A stretch of 52,192 bases of DNA from Pseudonocardia sp. (GCF_025465255.1 NZ_JAODNI010000228.1:1-52192), one strand, 5' to 3'; numbered from the stretch's first letter, positions 36,194-45,187 are shown. The notes: generated by a model not told the origin, from the letters alone. Translations and numbers: made by a program.

Positions 36194-37087
36194 GTGGAAC
36201 CCGGACGAGACCGCCGCTACGTCATCACCTTCAGCTGCCCTGACCGTACGGGCATCGTCGCGCGGATCGCGGGATTCCTGGCGGACGCCGGCGCCTGGAT
36301 CGTCGAGGCGGCGTACCACGCGGAACCGCAGGACGGCTGGTTCTTCACGCGCCAGGCGATCCGTGCGGACTCCGTCCCCTTCGACGTCGACGAGCTGCGC
36401 GTCCGCTTCGCCGAGGTCGCGGCCGAGTTCGGCCCGGAGGCGACATGGCGGGTGACGGACACGGGCGTGCCGAAGCACGCGGTCCTGCTCGTCACCAAGG
36501 AGCCGCACTGCCTGCACGACCTGCTCGGCCGGGTTCAGGCGGGCGAGCTACCCGTCGTCCTCGATGCGGTGATCGGCAACCACGACTCGCTCGGGGACCT
36601 CGTGCGCGCGCACGACGTGCCGTTCCATCACGTGCCGTTCCCGAGCGTCCGGGACCCGAAGCGCGAGCAGGGCAAGGTCGCGGCGTTCGAGGAGGTCCGC
36701 AAGCTCGTCGACGCGCACGAGCCGGACGCGATCGTCCTGGCCCGGTTCATGCAGATCCTCCCCGCGCACCTGTGCGAGGAGTGGGGCGGGCGCGCGATCA
36801 ACATCCACCACAGCTTCCTGCCGTCGTTCGCGGGCGCCCGGCCGTACCACCAGGCGTACGCGCGCGGGGTGAAGCTGATCGGCGCGACCTGCCACTACGC
36901 CACCGCGGACCTCGACGCCGGCCCGATCATCGAGCAGGACGTCATCCGGGTGGACCACGGCGACACGCCGGACAGCATGGTCCGCCGGGGCCGGGACATC
37001 GAGCGCCTCGTGCTCGCCCGGGGCCTGCGCTGGCACCTGGAGGACCGGGTGCTGGTCCACGGCAACAAGACCGTGGTGTTCAAGTAG
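36194..37087 (+). CDS. purU: Formyltetrahydrofolate deformylase
   Basis: A 297-aa enzyme that hydrolyses 10-formyl-THF to THF and formate. The N-terminal ACT domain (YVITFSCPDRTGIVARIAGFL) precedes the formyltransferase fold with VIGNHD, the catalytic region ARFMQILP, INIHHSFLPSFAGARPYHQAYARGVKLIGATCHY (His, and Asp in DLDAGPIIEQDV). GTG 36194 follows GATTTT by 5 nt and fits the family N-terminus; an upstream extension to 35987 is not family-like. Confidence 0.94.
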   Translation: MEPGRDRRYVITFSCPDRTGIVARIAGFLADAGAWIVEAAYHAEPQDGWFFTRQAIRADSVPFDVDELRVRFAEVAAEFGPEATWRVTDTGVPKHAVLLVTKEPHCLHDLLGRVQAGELPVVLDAVIGNHDSLGDLVRAHDVPFHHVPFPSVRDPKREQGKVAAFEEVRKLVDAHEPDAIVLARFMQILPAHLCEEWGGRAINIHHSFLPSFAGARPYHQAYARGVKLIGATCHYATADLDAGPIIEQDVIRVDHGDTPDSMVRRGRDIERLVLARGLRWHLEDRVLVHGNKTVVFK

Positions 37088-37101
37088 CGGCTCAGCCGCC
37101 C

Positions 37102-37143
37102 GTGCGCGGTAGATGGTGCCGCAGCGCCACCTACCCCGCGCAC
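37102..37143. terminator. Imperfect hairpin between purU and the FAD oxidoreductase
   Basis: Arms GTGCGCGG...TAGATGG and CCACCTA...CCGCGCAC pair with a two-base bulge and one mismatch. The hairpin lies between convergent genes and likely terminates both. Confidence 0.65.
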
Positions 37144-37148
37144 AGCCC

Positions 37149-38547
37149 TCAGGCGGGCTTGATGTTGGCGTTGCGGTGGAAGAGGTTCCCCGGGTCGTAC
37201 TCGGCCTTGATGTGCGCCAGCCGCTCGTACTTCGCGGCGCCGTAGCTGGCGCGGACCCGGTCGGCGTCCGCCTCCGCCATGAAGTTCACGTAGCCTCCCC
37301 CCGTCCGCGGCCAGCGGCCTGAGCTCGTCCCAGATGGACCGGACCCAGTCGCGGTCGACCGCCGGTGCGGCGAGGTCCGGGCCGACCGCTGCGATGTTGA
37401 CGACGTACTGCCGCCTCCGCCGGCCCCCGTACGCGGTGTCGTCGTCGCCGACCCGCGCATAGGCGCCGTCCAGCAGGAAGATGGGGGCGAAGCTCAGCGG
37501 CGAGCGCTTCTCACCGGCTCGCGTGGCGAGGACGTCGACGGCGTCATCCGTCAGATCGTCGAGGTAGAGCGCCTTCTCGTAGCCGCCGATCCCCCACGGT
37601 GCGCTGTCGTCGAGCATGCCCTGCAGCGCGACGTACGGGAGGGGGGTCACGAACTCGAACAGCGGCGGACATGCCCGGCGGACGGCGTCGAGCGAGCGGT
37701 CGTGCTCCTCCGCGCCGTCGAACCCGACGACCATCAGCGCGTGACCGGGTGCGAAGTGGTGCTCCGGCGGGACGAACGGCGCGGGAGGCGCGTTCATGGC
37801 CGCCGCGATGAGCACGCCGCTGGTCTCGGGCAGACCAGGGATGGAGTCCCGGCACGCCCGGAGCGCCTCACGGCCCTGGTCGAGACCCCAGAACAGCAGC
37901 CCGAGATGCACCTCCGGGCCGACCTCGTGCAGGGTGAACTCGAACTCGGTGACGACGCCGAAGTTGCCGCCGCCGCCGCGTAGTGCCCAGAACAGGTCGG
38001 CGTGGTCGCGCTCCGCGGCGTGGACGATGCGGCCGTCGGCCAGCACCACCTGGGCCCCGACCAGGTTGTCGAGACTGAGCCCGCAGCGGCCCGCCAGCCA
38101 GCCCATGCCACCACCGAGGGTCAGCCCGCCGACGCCGGTGTGGCTGATGACTCCACCGGTCACGGCGAGACCGTGGGCCTGGGTGGCGGCGTCGAGGTCC
38201 GCCAGGGTCGCCCCGCCCCCGACGACCGCCCTGCGTTCGTGCGGGTGGACCTGCACGCCGTTCAGGAGCGAGAGGTCGATCATGAGCCCGTCGTCGCAGA
38301 CCGCCGTCCCGGCGAAGCCGTGTCCGCCTCCGCGGACGGCGATCTCCAGGCTGTGGTCGCGGCCGAAGGTGACGGCGGCGGCCACGTCGTCCGCGGTCCG
38401 GCATCGTGCGATCAGTGCCGGCCTGCGGTCGATCGCGCCGTTCCAGATCGACCGGGCGTCGTCGTAGCCGGCTTCGCCGGGCAGGACGACGGCGCCGGTC
38501 ATCGCACCCCGCAACCCGTCGACGTCGTACCGCGCCGTGCTGGTCAT
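37149..38547 (-). pseudogene. FAD-linked oxidase (BBE/FAD_binding_4), frameshifted near the 3' end
   Basis: The ORF from ATG 38547 has a GGAGGAGG box and encodes a berberine-bridge-type oxidase: FAD-binding VRGGGHGFAGTAVCDDGLMIDLS (His anchor for covalent FAD), GGLTLGGGMGWLAGRCGLSLDNLV, RGGGGNFGVVTEFEF. After RSIWDELRPLAADGG the frame is lost at a six-C run (37297-37302). The BBE tail YVNFMAEADADRVRASYG...FHRNANIKPA continues in another frame to TGA 37149. Deleting one C restores a protein of about 465 aa. It could be a true pseudogene, phase variation or a base-call error. Confidence 0.8.
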
Positions 38548-38581
38548 GGCTCCTCCTCCGTCGGATAGAAGGCAGAGAAAC

Positions 38582-38596
38582 CTCACCGAAAGTGAG
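38582..38596 (-). promoter_or_regulatory. CTCAC-N5-GTGAG operator by the oxidoreductase promoter
   Basis: A perfect 5-bp inverted repeat lies just downstream of a TATGAT hexamer (minus strand, about 38601-38606). This is the position of a repressor site at the start of transcription. The regulator is not in the window. Confidence 0.45.
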
Positions 38597-38641
38597 ATAC
38601 ATCATAGTCAGCGGAACGTGTCGACCCGACCCGACGGGCGG

Positions 38642-38669
38642 TCAGACGGGCTTGATGTTGGCGTTCAGG
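38642..38669 (-). pseudogene. Remnant 3' tail of a second FAD oxidoreductase
   Basis: The minus strand reads RLNANIKPV and a stop. The last 24 bases match the tail of the oxidoreductase gene at 37149-37172 in 23 of 24 positions. Nothing else of the gene remains. It marks a lost tandem paralogue. Confidence 0.65.
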
Positions 38670-38689
38670 CGGTCTCGGGCCCAAATGCG

Positions 38690-38736
38690 ACGAACGGCAC
38701 TTCCGCTCACCAGGTATGAGCGAAAGTGCCGTTCGT
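38690..38736. terminator. Long palindromic terminator of lon
   Basis: A 20-bp stem (38690-38709 with 38717-38736) with one G·U-type mismatch and a 7-nt loop. It lies 15 bases beyond the lon stop. The arm CGAACGGCACTT...AAGTGCCGTTCG has the look of a dispersed intergenic palindrome. Confidence 0.88.
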
Positions 38737-38750
38737 GTAGATCAACCGGG

Positions 38751-41051
38751 TCAGGCCGCGGCGTGCTCCTGCACCGGCTCCAGGGCCAGCTCCAGGACCT
38801 CCGCCACGTCCGCGACGGGGTGGACCCGCAGCTCACCGCGCACCGACTCCGGCAGGTCGTCGAGGTCGGGCTCGTTGCGCTTCGGGATGATCACGTCCGT
38901 CAGTCCGGCACGGTGGGCGGCCAGCAGCTTCTGCTTGACCCCGCCGATCGGCAGGACCTTGCCCTGCAGCGTGACCTCGCCGGTCATCCCGACCGACGAC
39001 TTCACCGCACGCCCCGACGCGAGCGACGCCAGCGCCGTCGTCATCGTGACGCCCGCGCTCGGCCCGTCCTTCGGGACCGCGCCGGCCGGCACGTGGACGT
39101 GCAGCTTCTTCGACGCCAGGTCACCGGCGAGCCCGCGGGACCGCAGGTACGAGAGCGCGATCGAGACGGACTCGGTCATGACCTCACCCAGCTGCCCGGT
39201 GATCGTCAGGCCCGGGTCGCCGTCCATCGCGGTGGCCTCGATGAAGAGGACGTCACCGCCCGCTCCGGTCACGGCCAGTCCGGTTGCGACGCCGGGAACC
39301 GACGTGCGCTCCGCGGACTCCGGGGTGAACCGCGGCCGCCCGAGGTACTTCACGAGCGTCTGCGCGTCGACGTGGATCGGTGCCTCTGTGCCGGAGTCCA
39401 GCGCGACGGCGGCCTTCCGCAGGACCTTCGCCAGGCCCCGCTCCAGCTGCCGCACGCCCGCCTCGCGGGTGTACTCGGCGGCGATCATCCCGAGCGCGAC
39501 CTCGGAGAACTCCACGTCGGAGGTCTCCAGACCCGCCTTCGAGATCTGCCGCGGCAGCAGGTGGTCACGCGCGATCGCGATCTTCTCCTGCTCGGTGTAG
39601 CCGTCGAGCGTCACGATCTCCATGCGGTCCGCGAGCGGGCCGGGGATGGTGTCGTACACGTTGGCGGTGGCCAGGAACAGGACGTTCGACAGGTCCAGGT
39701 CGACCTCGAGGTAGTGGTCGCGGAACGTGTGGTTCTGCGCCGGGTCCAGCACCTCCAGCAGCGCGGCCGACGGGTCGCCCCGGTAGTCGCTGCCGACCTT
39801 GTCGATCTCGTCGAGCAGCACGACCGGGTTCATCGAGCCGGCCTCGCGGATGGCCCGGACGATCCGGCCGGGCAGCGCGCCGACGTAGGTGCGCCGGTGC
39901 CCGCGGATCTCCGCCTCGTCGCGCACGCCGCCGAGGGCGACGCGGACGAACTTGCGGCCGAGCGCGTGCGCCACGGACTCACCCAGGGACGTCTTGCCGA
40001 CGCCGGGAGGTCCGACGAGCGCGAGCACGGCACCCGAGCCGCGTCCACCGACGGTCTCCAGGCCCTTGCGGTTGCGGCGGGACCGGACGGCCAGGAACTC
40101 GATCAGACGCTCCTTGACGTCGTCGAGTCCGGCGTGGTCCGCATCCAGGATCGCGCGGGCGGCGACCAGGTCGTCGGTGTCGACAGTGGTCTCGTTCCAC
40201 GGGATGTCCAGGACCGTGTCCAGCCAGGTGCGGATCCAGCCCGACTCCGGGCTCTGGTCCGACGCCCGCTCCAGCTTGCCGACCTCGGTCAGCGCAGCCT
40301 TACGGACGTGCTCGGGCAGGTCGGCGCCCTCGACGCGAGCGCGGTAGTCCGCCTCGCCCTCGGGGTCGTCGTCGCCCAGCTCCTTGCGGATGGCCGCGAG
40401 CTGCTGGCGCAGCAGGAACTCACGCTGCTGCTTCTCCATGCCCTCGCGGACGTCGTTCGAGATCTTCTCGGAGACCTCCTGCTCGGCGACGTGCGCCTTC
40501 GTCCACTCGAGCAGCAGCTCGAGGCGCCGGGTCACGTCGACCTCGGCGAGTAGCTGCACCTTGTGCTCGAGGTCGAGCCAGGCGTTCCAGCCGGCCGTGT
40601 CGGCCAGCTCGGAGGGGTCGGAGATCTGCTGGACACTGTCGATGATCTGCCACGCACCCCGCTGCTGCAGGATCGAGACGACCAGCGCCTTGTACTCCTT
40701 GGCGAGCTCGTGGGTGCGGCCGGCGACCGGCCCCTCGTCCACGGTCTCGGCCTCGACCCAGAGGGCCGATCCCGGCCCGGTCACACCCGAGCCGATACGT
40801 GCGCGTCCTTCACCGCGGACCACGGCGGCCTTCTCCCCACTGGGGAGCCTGCCGATCTGTTCGAGGACCGCGACCACACCGATCGCGGCGTACTTGCCGT
40901 CGACACGGGGGACGACCAGGACCTTCTTGCCTTCTGCGGCGTCAACCGCAGCCTGAACCTCCGGCGCATCGAGCCGGACGGGAACCACCATGCCGGGCAG
41001 CACCACCGAGTCGGTCAGCGGAAGCACCGGCAGCTTCAGCGTCTGTGTCAT
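38751..41051 (-). CDS. lon: ATP-dependent Lon protease
   Basis: A 766-aa LonA protease that degrades misfolded and regulatory proteins. The N-terminal LON domain opens LPVLPLTDSVVLPGMVVPVRL. The AAA+ module has Walker A GPPGVGKTSLGESVA and Walker B VVLLDEIDK. The protease domain has PKDGPSAGVTM with the catalytic Ser and GGVKQKLLAAHRAG with the Lys. Length and order are normal. ATG 41051 fits the family start MTQTLKLPVLPL. A HAIR-like HspR operator (41125-41145) lies about 74 bases upstream, so it is probably heat-inducible. Confidence 0.97.
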   Translation of the reverse strand: MTQTLKLPVLPLTDSVVLPGMVVPVRLDAPEVQAAVDAAEGKKVLVVPRVDGKYAAIGVVAVLEQIGRLPSGEKAAVVRGEGRARIGSGVTGPGSALWVEAETVDEGPVAGRTHELAKEYKALVVSILQQRGAWQIIDSVQQISDPSELADTAGWNAWLDLEHKVQLLAEVDVTRRLELLLEWTKAHVAEQEVSEKISNDVREGMEKQQREFLLRQQLAAIRKELGDDDPEGEADYRARVEGADLPEHVRKAALTEVGKLERASDQSPESGWIRTWLDTVLDIPWNETTVDTDDLVAARAILDADHAGLDDVKERLIEFLAVRSRRNRKGLETVGGRGSGAVLALVGPPGVGKTSLGESVAHALGRKFVRVALGGVRDEAEIRGHRRTYVGALPGRIVRAIREAGSMNPVVLLDEIDKVGSDYRGDPSAALLEVLDPAQNHTFRDHYLEVDLDLSNVLFLATANVYDTIPGPLADRMEIVTLDGYTEQEKIAIARDHLLPRQISKAGLETSDVEFSEVALGMIAAEYTREAGVRQLERGLAKVLRKAAVALDSGTEAPIHVDAQTLVKYLGRPRFTPESAERTSVPGVATGLAVTGAGGDVLFIEATAMDGDPGLTITGQLGEVMTESVSIALSYLRSRGLAGDLASKKLHVHVPAGAVPKDGPSAGVTMTTALASLASGRAVKSSVGMTGEVTLQGKVLPIGGVKQKLLAAHRAGLTDVIIPKRNEPDLDDLPESVRGELRVHPVADVAEVLELALEPVQEHAAA

Positions 41052-41124
41052 GTCCTGAACAACGCTTACACCGCAAGACACATTCCAACGCTCAAGTAAT
41101 TACGCTGTCAGTGAACGCAGGAAC

Positions 41125-41145
41125 CTTGAGCGAGGCGGACTCAAG
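41125..41145 (-). promoter_or_regulatory. HAIR (HspR) operator for lon
   Basis: CTTGAGC-N7-ACTCAAG on the plus strand, i.e. CTTGAGT-N7-GCTCAAG read towards lon. This differs at one position from the HAIR consensus CTTGAGT-N7-ACTCAAG. A further CTTGAG half-site is at about 41090-41095. HspR control of lon is known in Streptomyces. The site overlaps the last codons of the ybaK-like gene. Confidence 0.75.
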
Positions 41146-41689
41146 CAGGTCGGGCGAGACCCTCGACGACCTCGGCACCGGGCAGGGCGGCCAGTACCGC
41201 GCCGGGGACGGCGAGCTTCGACCCGCGGATCCCGCTCCCGACCACGACCGCCTCGGCGGCGGCGACCTCGGGCGAGATCAGCAACGGCCAGTCCGCGGGC
41301 AGGCCGAGCGGGGTGATCCCGCCGTACTCCATGCCCGTGAGCTCGACGGCCTCGGCAGTCGGCGCGAACGAGGCCTTCCGGACGTCCAGCTTCTTGCGCA
41401 CGACGCCGTTGACGTCCGCGCGGGTCGTCGCGAGGACCAGGCACGCCGCGTAGCGCACCTCGCCCCCGCGCTTCCCGGAGACGACGACGCAGTTCGCCGA
41501 CGACTCGGGCGGCGAGGAGTATGCAGCGCAGAAGGCGGCGGTGTCCGCCAGGTCGGGATCGATCTCCGCCACACCCACGCCGCTCGCGTCGTCCAGGGCG
41601 GCGAGGGCCTTGACGACCGGTTCGGCCAGCAGGTCCGGGCGGTCGAGTGCGGGCACCGCGCGCAGGGTGCCGAGGACGGACCAGATCAC
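41141..41689 (-). CDS. YbaK/EbsC-type aminoacyl-tRNA deacylase
   Basis: A 182-aa protein of the YbaK/ProX family that clears mischarged tRNA. It has SSANCVVVSGKRGGEVRYAACLVLATTRADVNGVVRKKLDVRKASFA and VELTGMEYGGITPLGLP (the GxxxP region), the conserved substrate pocket. Exact specificity (Cys-tRNAPro or other) is unknown. GTG 41689 overlaps the stop of the DUF2516 gene (GTGA), showing coupling. Confidence 0.9.
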   Translation of the reverse strand: MIWSVLGTLRAVPALDRPDLLAEPVVKALAALDDASGVGVAEIDPDLADTAAFCAAYSSPPESSANCVVVSGKRGGEVRYAACLVLATTRADVNGVVRKKLDVRKASFAPTAEAVELTGMEYGGITPLGLPADWPLLISPEVAAAEAVVVGSGIRGSKLAVPGAVLAALPGAEVVEGLARPA

Positions 41690-42048
41690 CAGCGCTGGTC
41701 GCCCCGCTGCACCCCGACGACGGCGGGCTTCACGTCGACGACGTACACGAGCGTGGCCACGAGGCCGGCCAGCCAGAACAGCGTGAACTCGCTGCGCAGC
41801 CCCTGGAAGGCCGCGAGGATGCCCGCGAAGCTGGGGCTGTAGACGACCCGGAAGACCGGGATGAGCAGCAGGAACAACCCGGACGCCCCGGTGATGCCGA
41901 GCCAGGCGTTCTTCGTCAGCTTCCCGGCCGCCTGGAATGCGTCCGCGCGTTGCCGCACGACGTGGACGAACGCGTACCCCGACACCACGGCGACCACGAT
42001 GCCGATGACGGCCAGCACCAGGGAGTCGAGGTTCGCTAGCAGGTTCAC
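41686..42048 (-). CDS. DUF2516 membrane protein
   Basis: A 120-aa protein with three hydrophobic segments (SLVLAVIGIVVAVVSGYAFVHVV; WLGITGASGLFLLLIPVF; FTLFWLAGLVATLVYVVDV). This is DUF2516, found next to hbhA in mycobacteria (Rv0476). Function is unknown. GTG 42048. Its stop overlaps the ybaK-like start. Confidence 0.85.
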   Translation of the reverse strand: MNLLANLDSLVLAVIGIVVAVVSGYAFVHVVRQRADAFQAAGKLTKNAWLGITGASGLFLLLIPVFRVVYSPSFAGILAAFQGLRSEFTLFWLAGLVATLVYVVDVKPAVVGVQRGDQRW

Positions 42049-42144
42049 CGGCCCAGACTACGTGCGCAGGCGGGTTCCCGACACTCCCGCCCCGTGACCG
42101 TTCATGAACATCGTGCGGTCGCGCCCCGGCCGGCCGGGCACGAC

Positions 42145-42177
42145 GACGGCCCCGGAGCGGGAGGCTCCGGGGCCGTC
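42145..42177. terminator. Terminator after hbhA
   Basis: A 14-bp perfect stem (42145-42158 with 42164-42177) has a 5-nt loop. It lies 17 bases beyond the hbhA stop on the minus strand. Confidence 0.9.
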
Positions 42178-42194
42178 GGGGCGAACTGGGGAGA

Positions 42195-42971
42195 TCAGCT
42201 CTCGGCGGTGCCGTTCGTGCCGTTGGTGCCGGTACGACGCGCGGCCGGCTTGCGGGTCGCGGTCTTCGGCGTCGTCTTCGGGGCGGTGCGGTTCGCGGCC
42301 TTGCGCGTGGTGCTGCGCGTGGTGGCGGCGGCGTCGTCACCCGCCTCGTCGATCTTCGCGGCGGTGTCCTCGCCCACGGAGGTCAGCTTGGCGCCGGCGT
42401 CGGACGTCACCTCGGTGACCTCTTCGGCGACCTCCTCGGCGAACTTCTGGGTCCGCTGCGCGGCCTTCTCGCCGGCCGAGCGGGTCTGGCGGGTCACGGT
42501 GGACAGCGCCTTCTCCGCCGCGTCGTGCGCGTCGTCGACGAAGCCGTCCAGCCGGGCGTCGAAGGTCTCGGTGAGCGACTCGACGGTGCTGAAGGCCTGC
42601 TTGACCTGCGGCTGCCGGCGGATCTTGCTCCAGGTGGTCTCGCCGTGCTTCGCGAGGCCGGAGTAGTACTTCTCGGCCTGGGCGCGCAGCTCGTCGACCA
42701 GCTTGCGCAGCTCGTCGGTGCTGAGCTTGCCGCGCAGATCGGCGAGCTCGGTGGGCAGCTCGGCAGCGCGCTGCTGCGCGGCCCCGACCTGCTCGGTCGT
42801 CCGGGCACGGGCGGTGCTGTAGGCACCGAGCACGGTGCTCACGGCGTAGTCGCCGGCGCCGAGCGCGGCGAGCAGCGGCGTCTTGACGACACCGGCCTGC
42901 TCGGAGACGTTCTTGGCAGCCTGCTCACGGACCTTGCGGACGTCCGCGGCGGTCGGCAGCGAAACGGGCAT
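42195..42971 (-). CDS. hbhA: Heparin-binding hemagglutinin-like protein
   Basis: A 258-aa homologue of mycobacterial HbhA. A coiled-coil N-terminal two-thirds (TELADLRGKLSTDELRKLVDELRAQAEKYYSGL) is followed by a Lys/Arg/Ala/Thr-rich C-terminus (TRKAANRTAPKTTPKTATRKPAARRT), the presumed heparin- or DNA-binding tail. In non-pathogens it is linked to cell surface or lipid-body functions. ATG 42971 has GGGGAAG 8 nt upstream; GTG 42980 overlaps the XRE stop. The order XRE-hbhA-DUF2516 matches Rv0474-Rv0476. Confidence 0.88.
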   Translation of the reverse strand: MPVSLPTAADVRKVREQAAKNVSEQAGVVKTPLLAALGAGDYAVSTVLGAYSTARARTTEQVGAAQQRAAELPTELADLRGKLSTDELRKLVDELRAQAEKYYSGLAKHGETTWSKIRRQPQVKQAFSTVESLTETFDARLDGFVDDAHDAAEKALSTVTRQTRSAGEKAAQRTQKFAEEVAEEVTEVTSDAGAKLTSVGEDTAAKIDEAGDDAAATTRSTTRKAANRTAPKTTPKTATRKPAARRTGTNGTNGTAES

Positions 42972-42976
42972 GGTGA

Positions 42977-43435
42977 TCACTTCCCCTGTTCTGGTGTCGG
43001 AACTGCTGGTTCGCCGGGATCGGCCGGTAGGTCGTTCTCGCGACGGAAGGATTGGTAGATGTCGAGCAGGACCTGCTTCTGCCGCTCGGTCAGCGCGACG
43101 TCGGAAAGGACCGCGTCCGTGACCAGGCTCAGCGGCCTCTCCTCGAGGATCCCGGCCTTGACGTAGAGCGCCTCGGCGGAGATCCGGAGCCCCTTGGCGA
43201 TCTGCTGCAGGATCTCGGCCGACGGCTTGCGCAGCCCCCGCTCGATCTGGCTGAGGTAGGGATTGCTCACGCCGGCGGTCCGGGCGAGCTGACGCAGGCT
43301 GACCTGGGCGGTCTCCCGCTGGGCCCGGATGTAGGAGCCGATGTCGTCGACCGCCTGGCCGACGGCCTGACCGACCTGCTCGACCGCCTGGCCGACGCGT
43401 TCGGTGGTGCCGTCACTCTTCGGGTCTTCGGTCAT
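42977..43435 (-). CDS. XRE-family transcriptional regulator
   Basis: A 152-aa DNA-binding protein. The HTH is clear: VSLRQLARTAGVSNPYLSQIERGLRKPSAEILQQIAKGL (about 46-84). An N-terminal amphipathic GQAVEQVGQAVGQAVDDIG helix may mediate dimerisation. It corresponds to Rv0474 and lies just before hbhA, with which it is coupled. ATG 43435 is 9 nt from GGAGG; ATG 43441 is too close. Confidence 0.9.
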   Translation of the reverse strand: MTEDPKSDGTTERVGQAVEQVGQAVGQAVDDIGSYIRAQRETAQVSLRQLARTAGVSNPYLSQIERGLRKPSAEILQQIAKGLRISAEALYVKAGILEERPLSLVTDAVLSDVALTERQKQVLLDIYQSFRRENDLPADPGEPAVPTPEQGK

Positions 43436-43547
43436 CTGCATTCACCTCCCTCGCACGACACCGACCGTACGCACGAGTGCTAGCTGTTGCAAGCGGAATG
43501 CTTGCGCTGGTGGCGTGGCCTGCGCCACGTCCCGAGCATCGTGCGGT

Positions 43548-43553
43548 TAGGGT
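43548..43553 (+). promoter_or_regulatory. -10 hexamer TAGGGT, leaderless fluC operon
   Basis: TAGGGT ends 6 nt before GTG 43560. The leaderless start leaves no room for a fluoride riboswitch. Confidence 0.6.
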
Positions 43554-43559
43554 CCGTCC

Positions 43560-44030
43560 GTGCCCCTGAGCCTGCCGACGAGCGGCGAGGACGAGGTCTT
43601 CGCCCCTCCGCGACGCGTGTTCGAGCCCCTGTCCGGCCAGCTGCCCGCGATCGGCGCGGTCGCCGTCGGCGGCGCGCTCGGTGCGCTCGCCCGCTGGGCG
43701 GTCGGACTCGCCCTGCCGGGCTCGCCCGGAGCCTTCCCGGTCGGGACGTTCGCGATCAACGTGGTGGGCGCCTTCGTCATCGGGGCGCTCCTCGTGGTGC
43801 TCACCGAGCTGAGCACTCCGCATCCGCTGCTCCGGCCGTTCGTCGCGACCGGGATCCTCGGCGGGTTCACGACGTTCTCCACCTACGCCGTCGACGCCCA
43901 GCGCCTGCTGCGGGACGGGCACGTCGGGACGGCCTTCGGGTACCTGTTCGGGACCCTCGCCGCGGCCCTGCTCGCAACCTGGGCCGGTGTCGCCCTGGCC
44001 CGGGCGGCGGGGCAGGGGAGGCACCGGTGA
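43560..44030 (+). CDS. crcB: Fluoride channel subunit FluC/CrcB, first of a pair
   Basis: A 156-aa membrane protein with four helices. Signature: GGALGALARW, PVGTFAINVVGAFVIG, ATGILGGFTTFSTYAVDAQRL. FluC channels export F- and work as dual-topology dimers, or as heterodimers when genes are paired as here. An N-terminal extension of about 30 residues is soluble. Its stop overlaps the second gene (GTGA). Confidence 0.95.
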   Translation: MPLSLPTSGEDEVFAPPRRVFEPLSGQLPAIGAVAVGGALGALARWAVGLALPGSPGAFPVGTFAINVVGAFVIGALLVVLTELSTPHPLLRPFVATGILGGFTTFSTYAVDAQRLLRDGHVGTAFGYLFGTLAAALLATWAGVALARAAGQGRHR

Positions 44031-44383
44031 TCCCGCTCATAGTGGCCCTCGGGGCCGTGGTCGGTGCACCTCTGCGTTTCGTGACGGACCGCCTGGTGCA
44101 GTCCCGGCACGACACGGGCTTCCCGTGGGGGACGTTCACGGTCAACGTCGTGGGCTCGTTCGTGCTCGGGGTCGTGCTGGGCTCCACGGCCTCACCGGCG
44201 GTCGTCGCTCTGGTGGGGACCGGATTCTGCGGCGCCCTCACCACGTACTCGACCTTCGGGTACGAGACCGTGCAGCTCGCCGCGGACCGGTCCCGCCTCT
44301 TCGCGGCCCTCAACGCGCTCGGCTCGATGTCGGCGGCCCTGGGAGCGGCCGGCCTCGGCCTCGCGCTGGGAACCCTCGTCTGA
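44027..44383 (+). CDS. crcB: Fluoride channel subunit FluC/CrcB, second of a pair
   Basis: A 118-aa four-helix protein with PLRFVTDRLV, PWGTFTVNVVGSFVLGVVLG and TGFCGALTTYSTFGYETVQLA. It is shorter than its partner and without the N-terminal extension. Start GTG 44027 overlaps the partner's stop, so the two are made together, as fits a heterodimer. Confidence 0.95.
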   Translation: MIPLIVALGAVVGAPLRFVTDRLVQSRHDTGFPWGTFTVNVVGSFVLGVVLGSTASPAVVALVGTGFCGALTTYSTFGYETVQLAADRSRLFAALNALGSMSAALGAAGLGLALGTLV

Positions 44384-44387
44384 CGCG

Positions 44388-45187
44388 CTACCGGCTGGCC
44401 ACCCGGCGGTACCTCGCCACCGCCAGCGGCAGGAAGACCGCGATGATCGCGATCGACGACAGCACCGCGTAGAGGACGGCGTTCTGCGCCGGCCAGGCCG
44501 TGGACTCCGGGAAGCCCGGCAGCTGGGTCGGGTTGCCGAACAGCACCCGCGACGCCCGCGCCACCGCGCTCACCGGGTTCCACTCCCCCACCGGCTGCAG
44601 CCAGTTCGGGAACCCCTGGACCGAGACGAACGCGCTGGACAGGAACGTGAACGGGAAGAGCCAGAGCAGCCCGACGCTCTGCGCGACCTCCACGTTCCGC
44701 GCGACCAACCCCACGAACACGCCGATCCAGGACATCGCGAAGGAGAACAGCAGGAGCAGCCCGAAGCCGGCCAGCGCGTCCAGCCAGCTCCCGCGGATCC
44801 GCCAGCCGACGACCAGCCCGGTGAGCGCCATGACGATCAGGGTGATCACCCCGACGCCCAGGTCCGCCGTCGTACGCCCGAGCACCACCGCCACCCGGGA
44901 CATGGGCAGCGACCGGAACCGGTCGATCACGCCCTTGCCCAGGTCGTTCGCCATCCCGATCGTCGTGAAGAAGACGTTGAACGCGACGGTTTGGGCGAAG
45001 ATCCCGGCGATCAGGAACTCCCGGTAGGTGTCCCCGCCGAGGCTGCCGGCGAACACCAGCGCGAAGAGCAGCACGAACATGATCGGCTGCACGGTCAGGC
45101 CGATCAGCGCGTCCGGGACGCGCTTCATCCCGACCAGGTTCCGCCAGGTGACGATGCTGCCGTCGCGGACGGCCTGCGACACGGGGT

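Noticed and set aside
43442..43559. Fluoride riboswitch before the fluC pair
   Set aside because: The start codon follows a -10 hexamer by 6 nt, leaving no leader, and no riboswitch consensus is visible.
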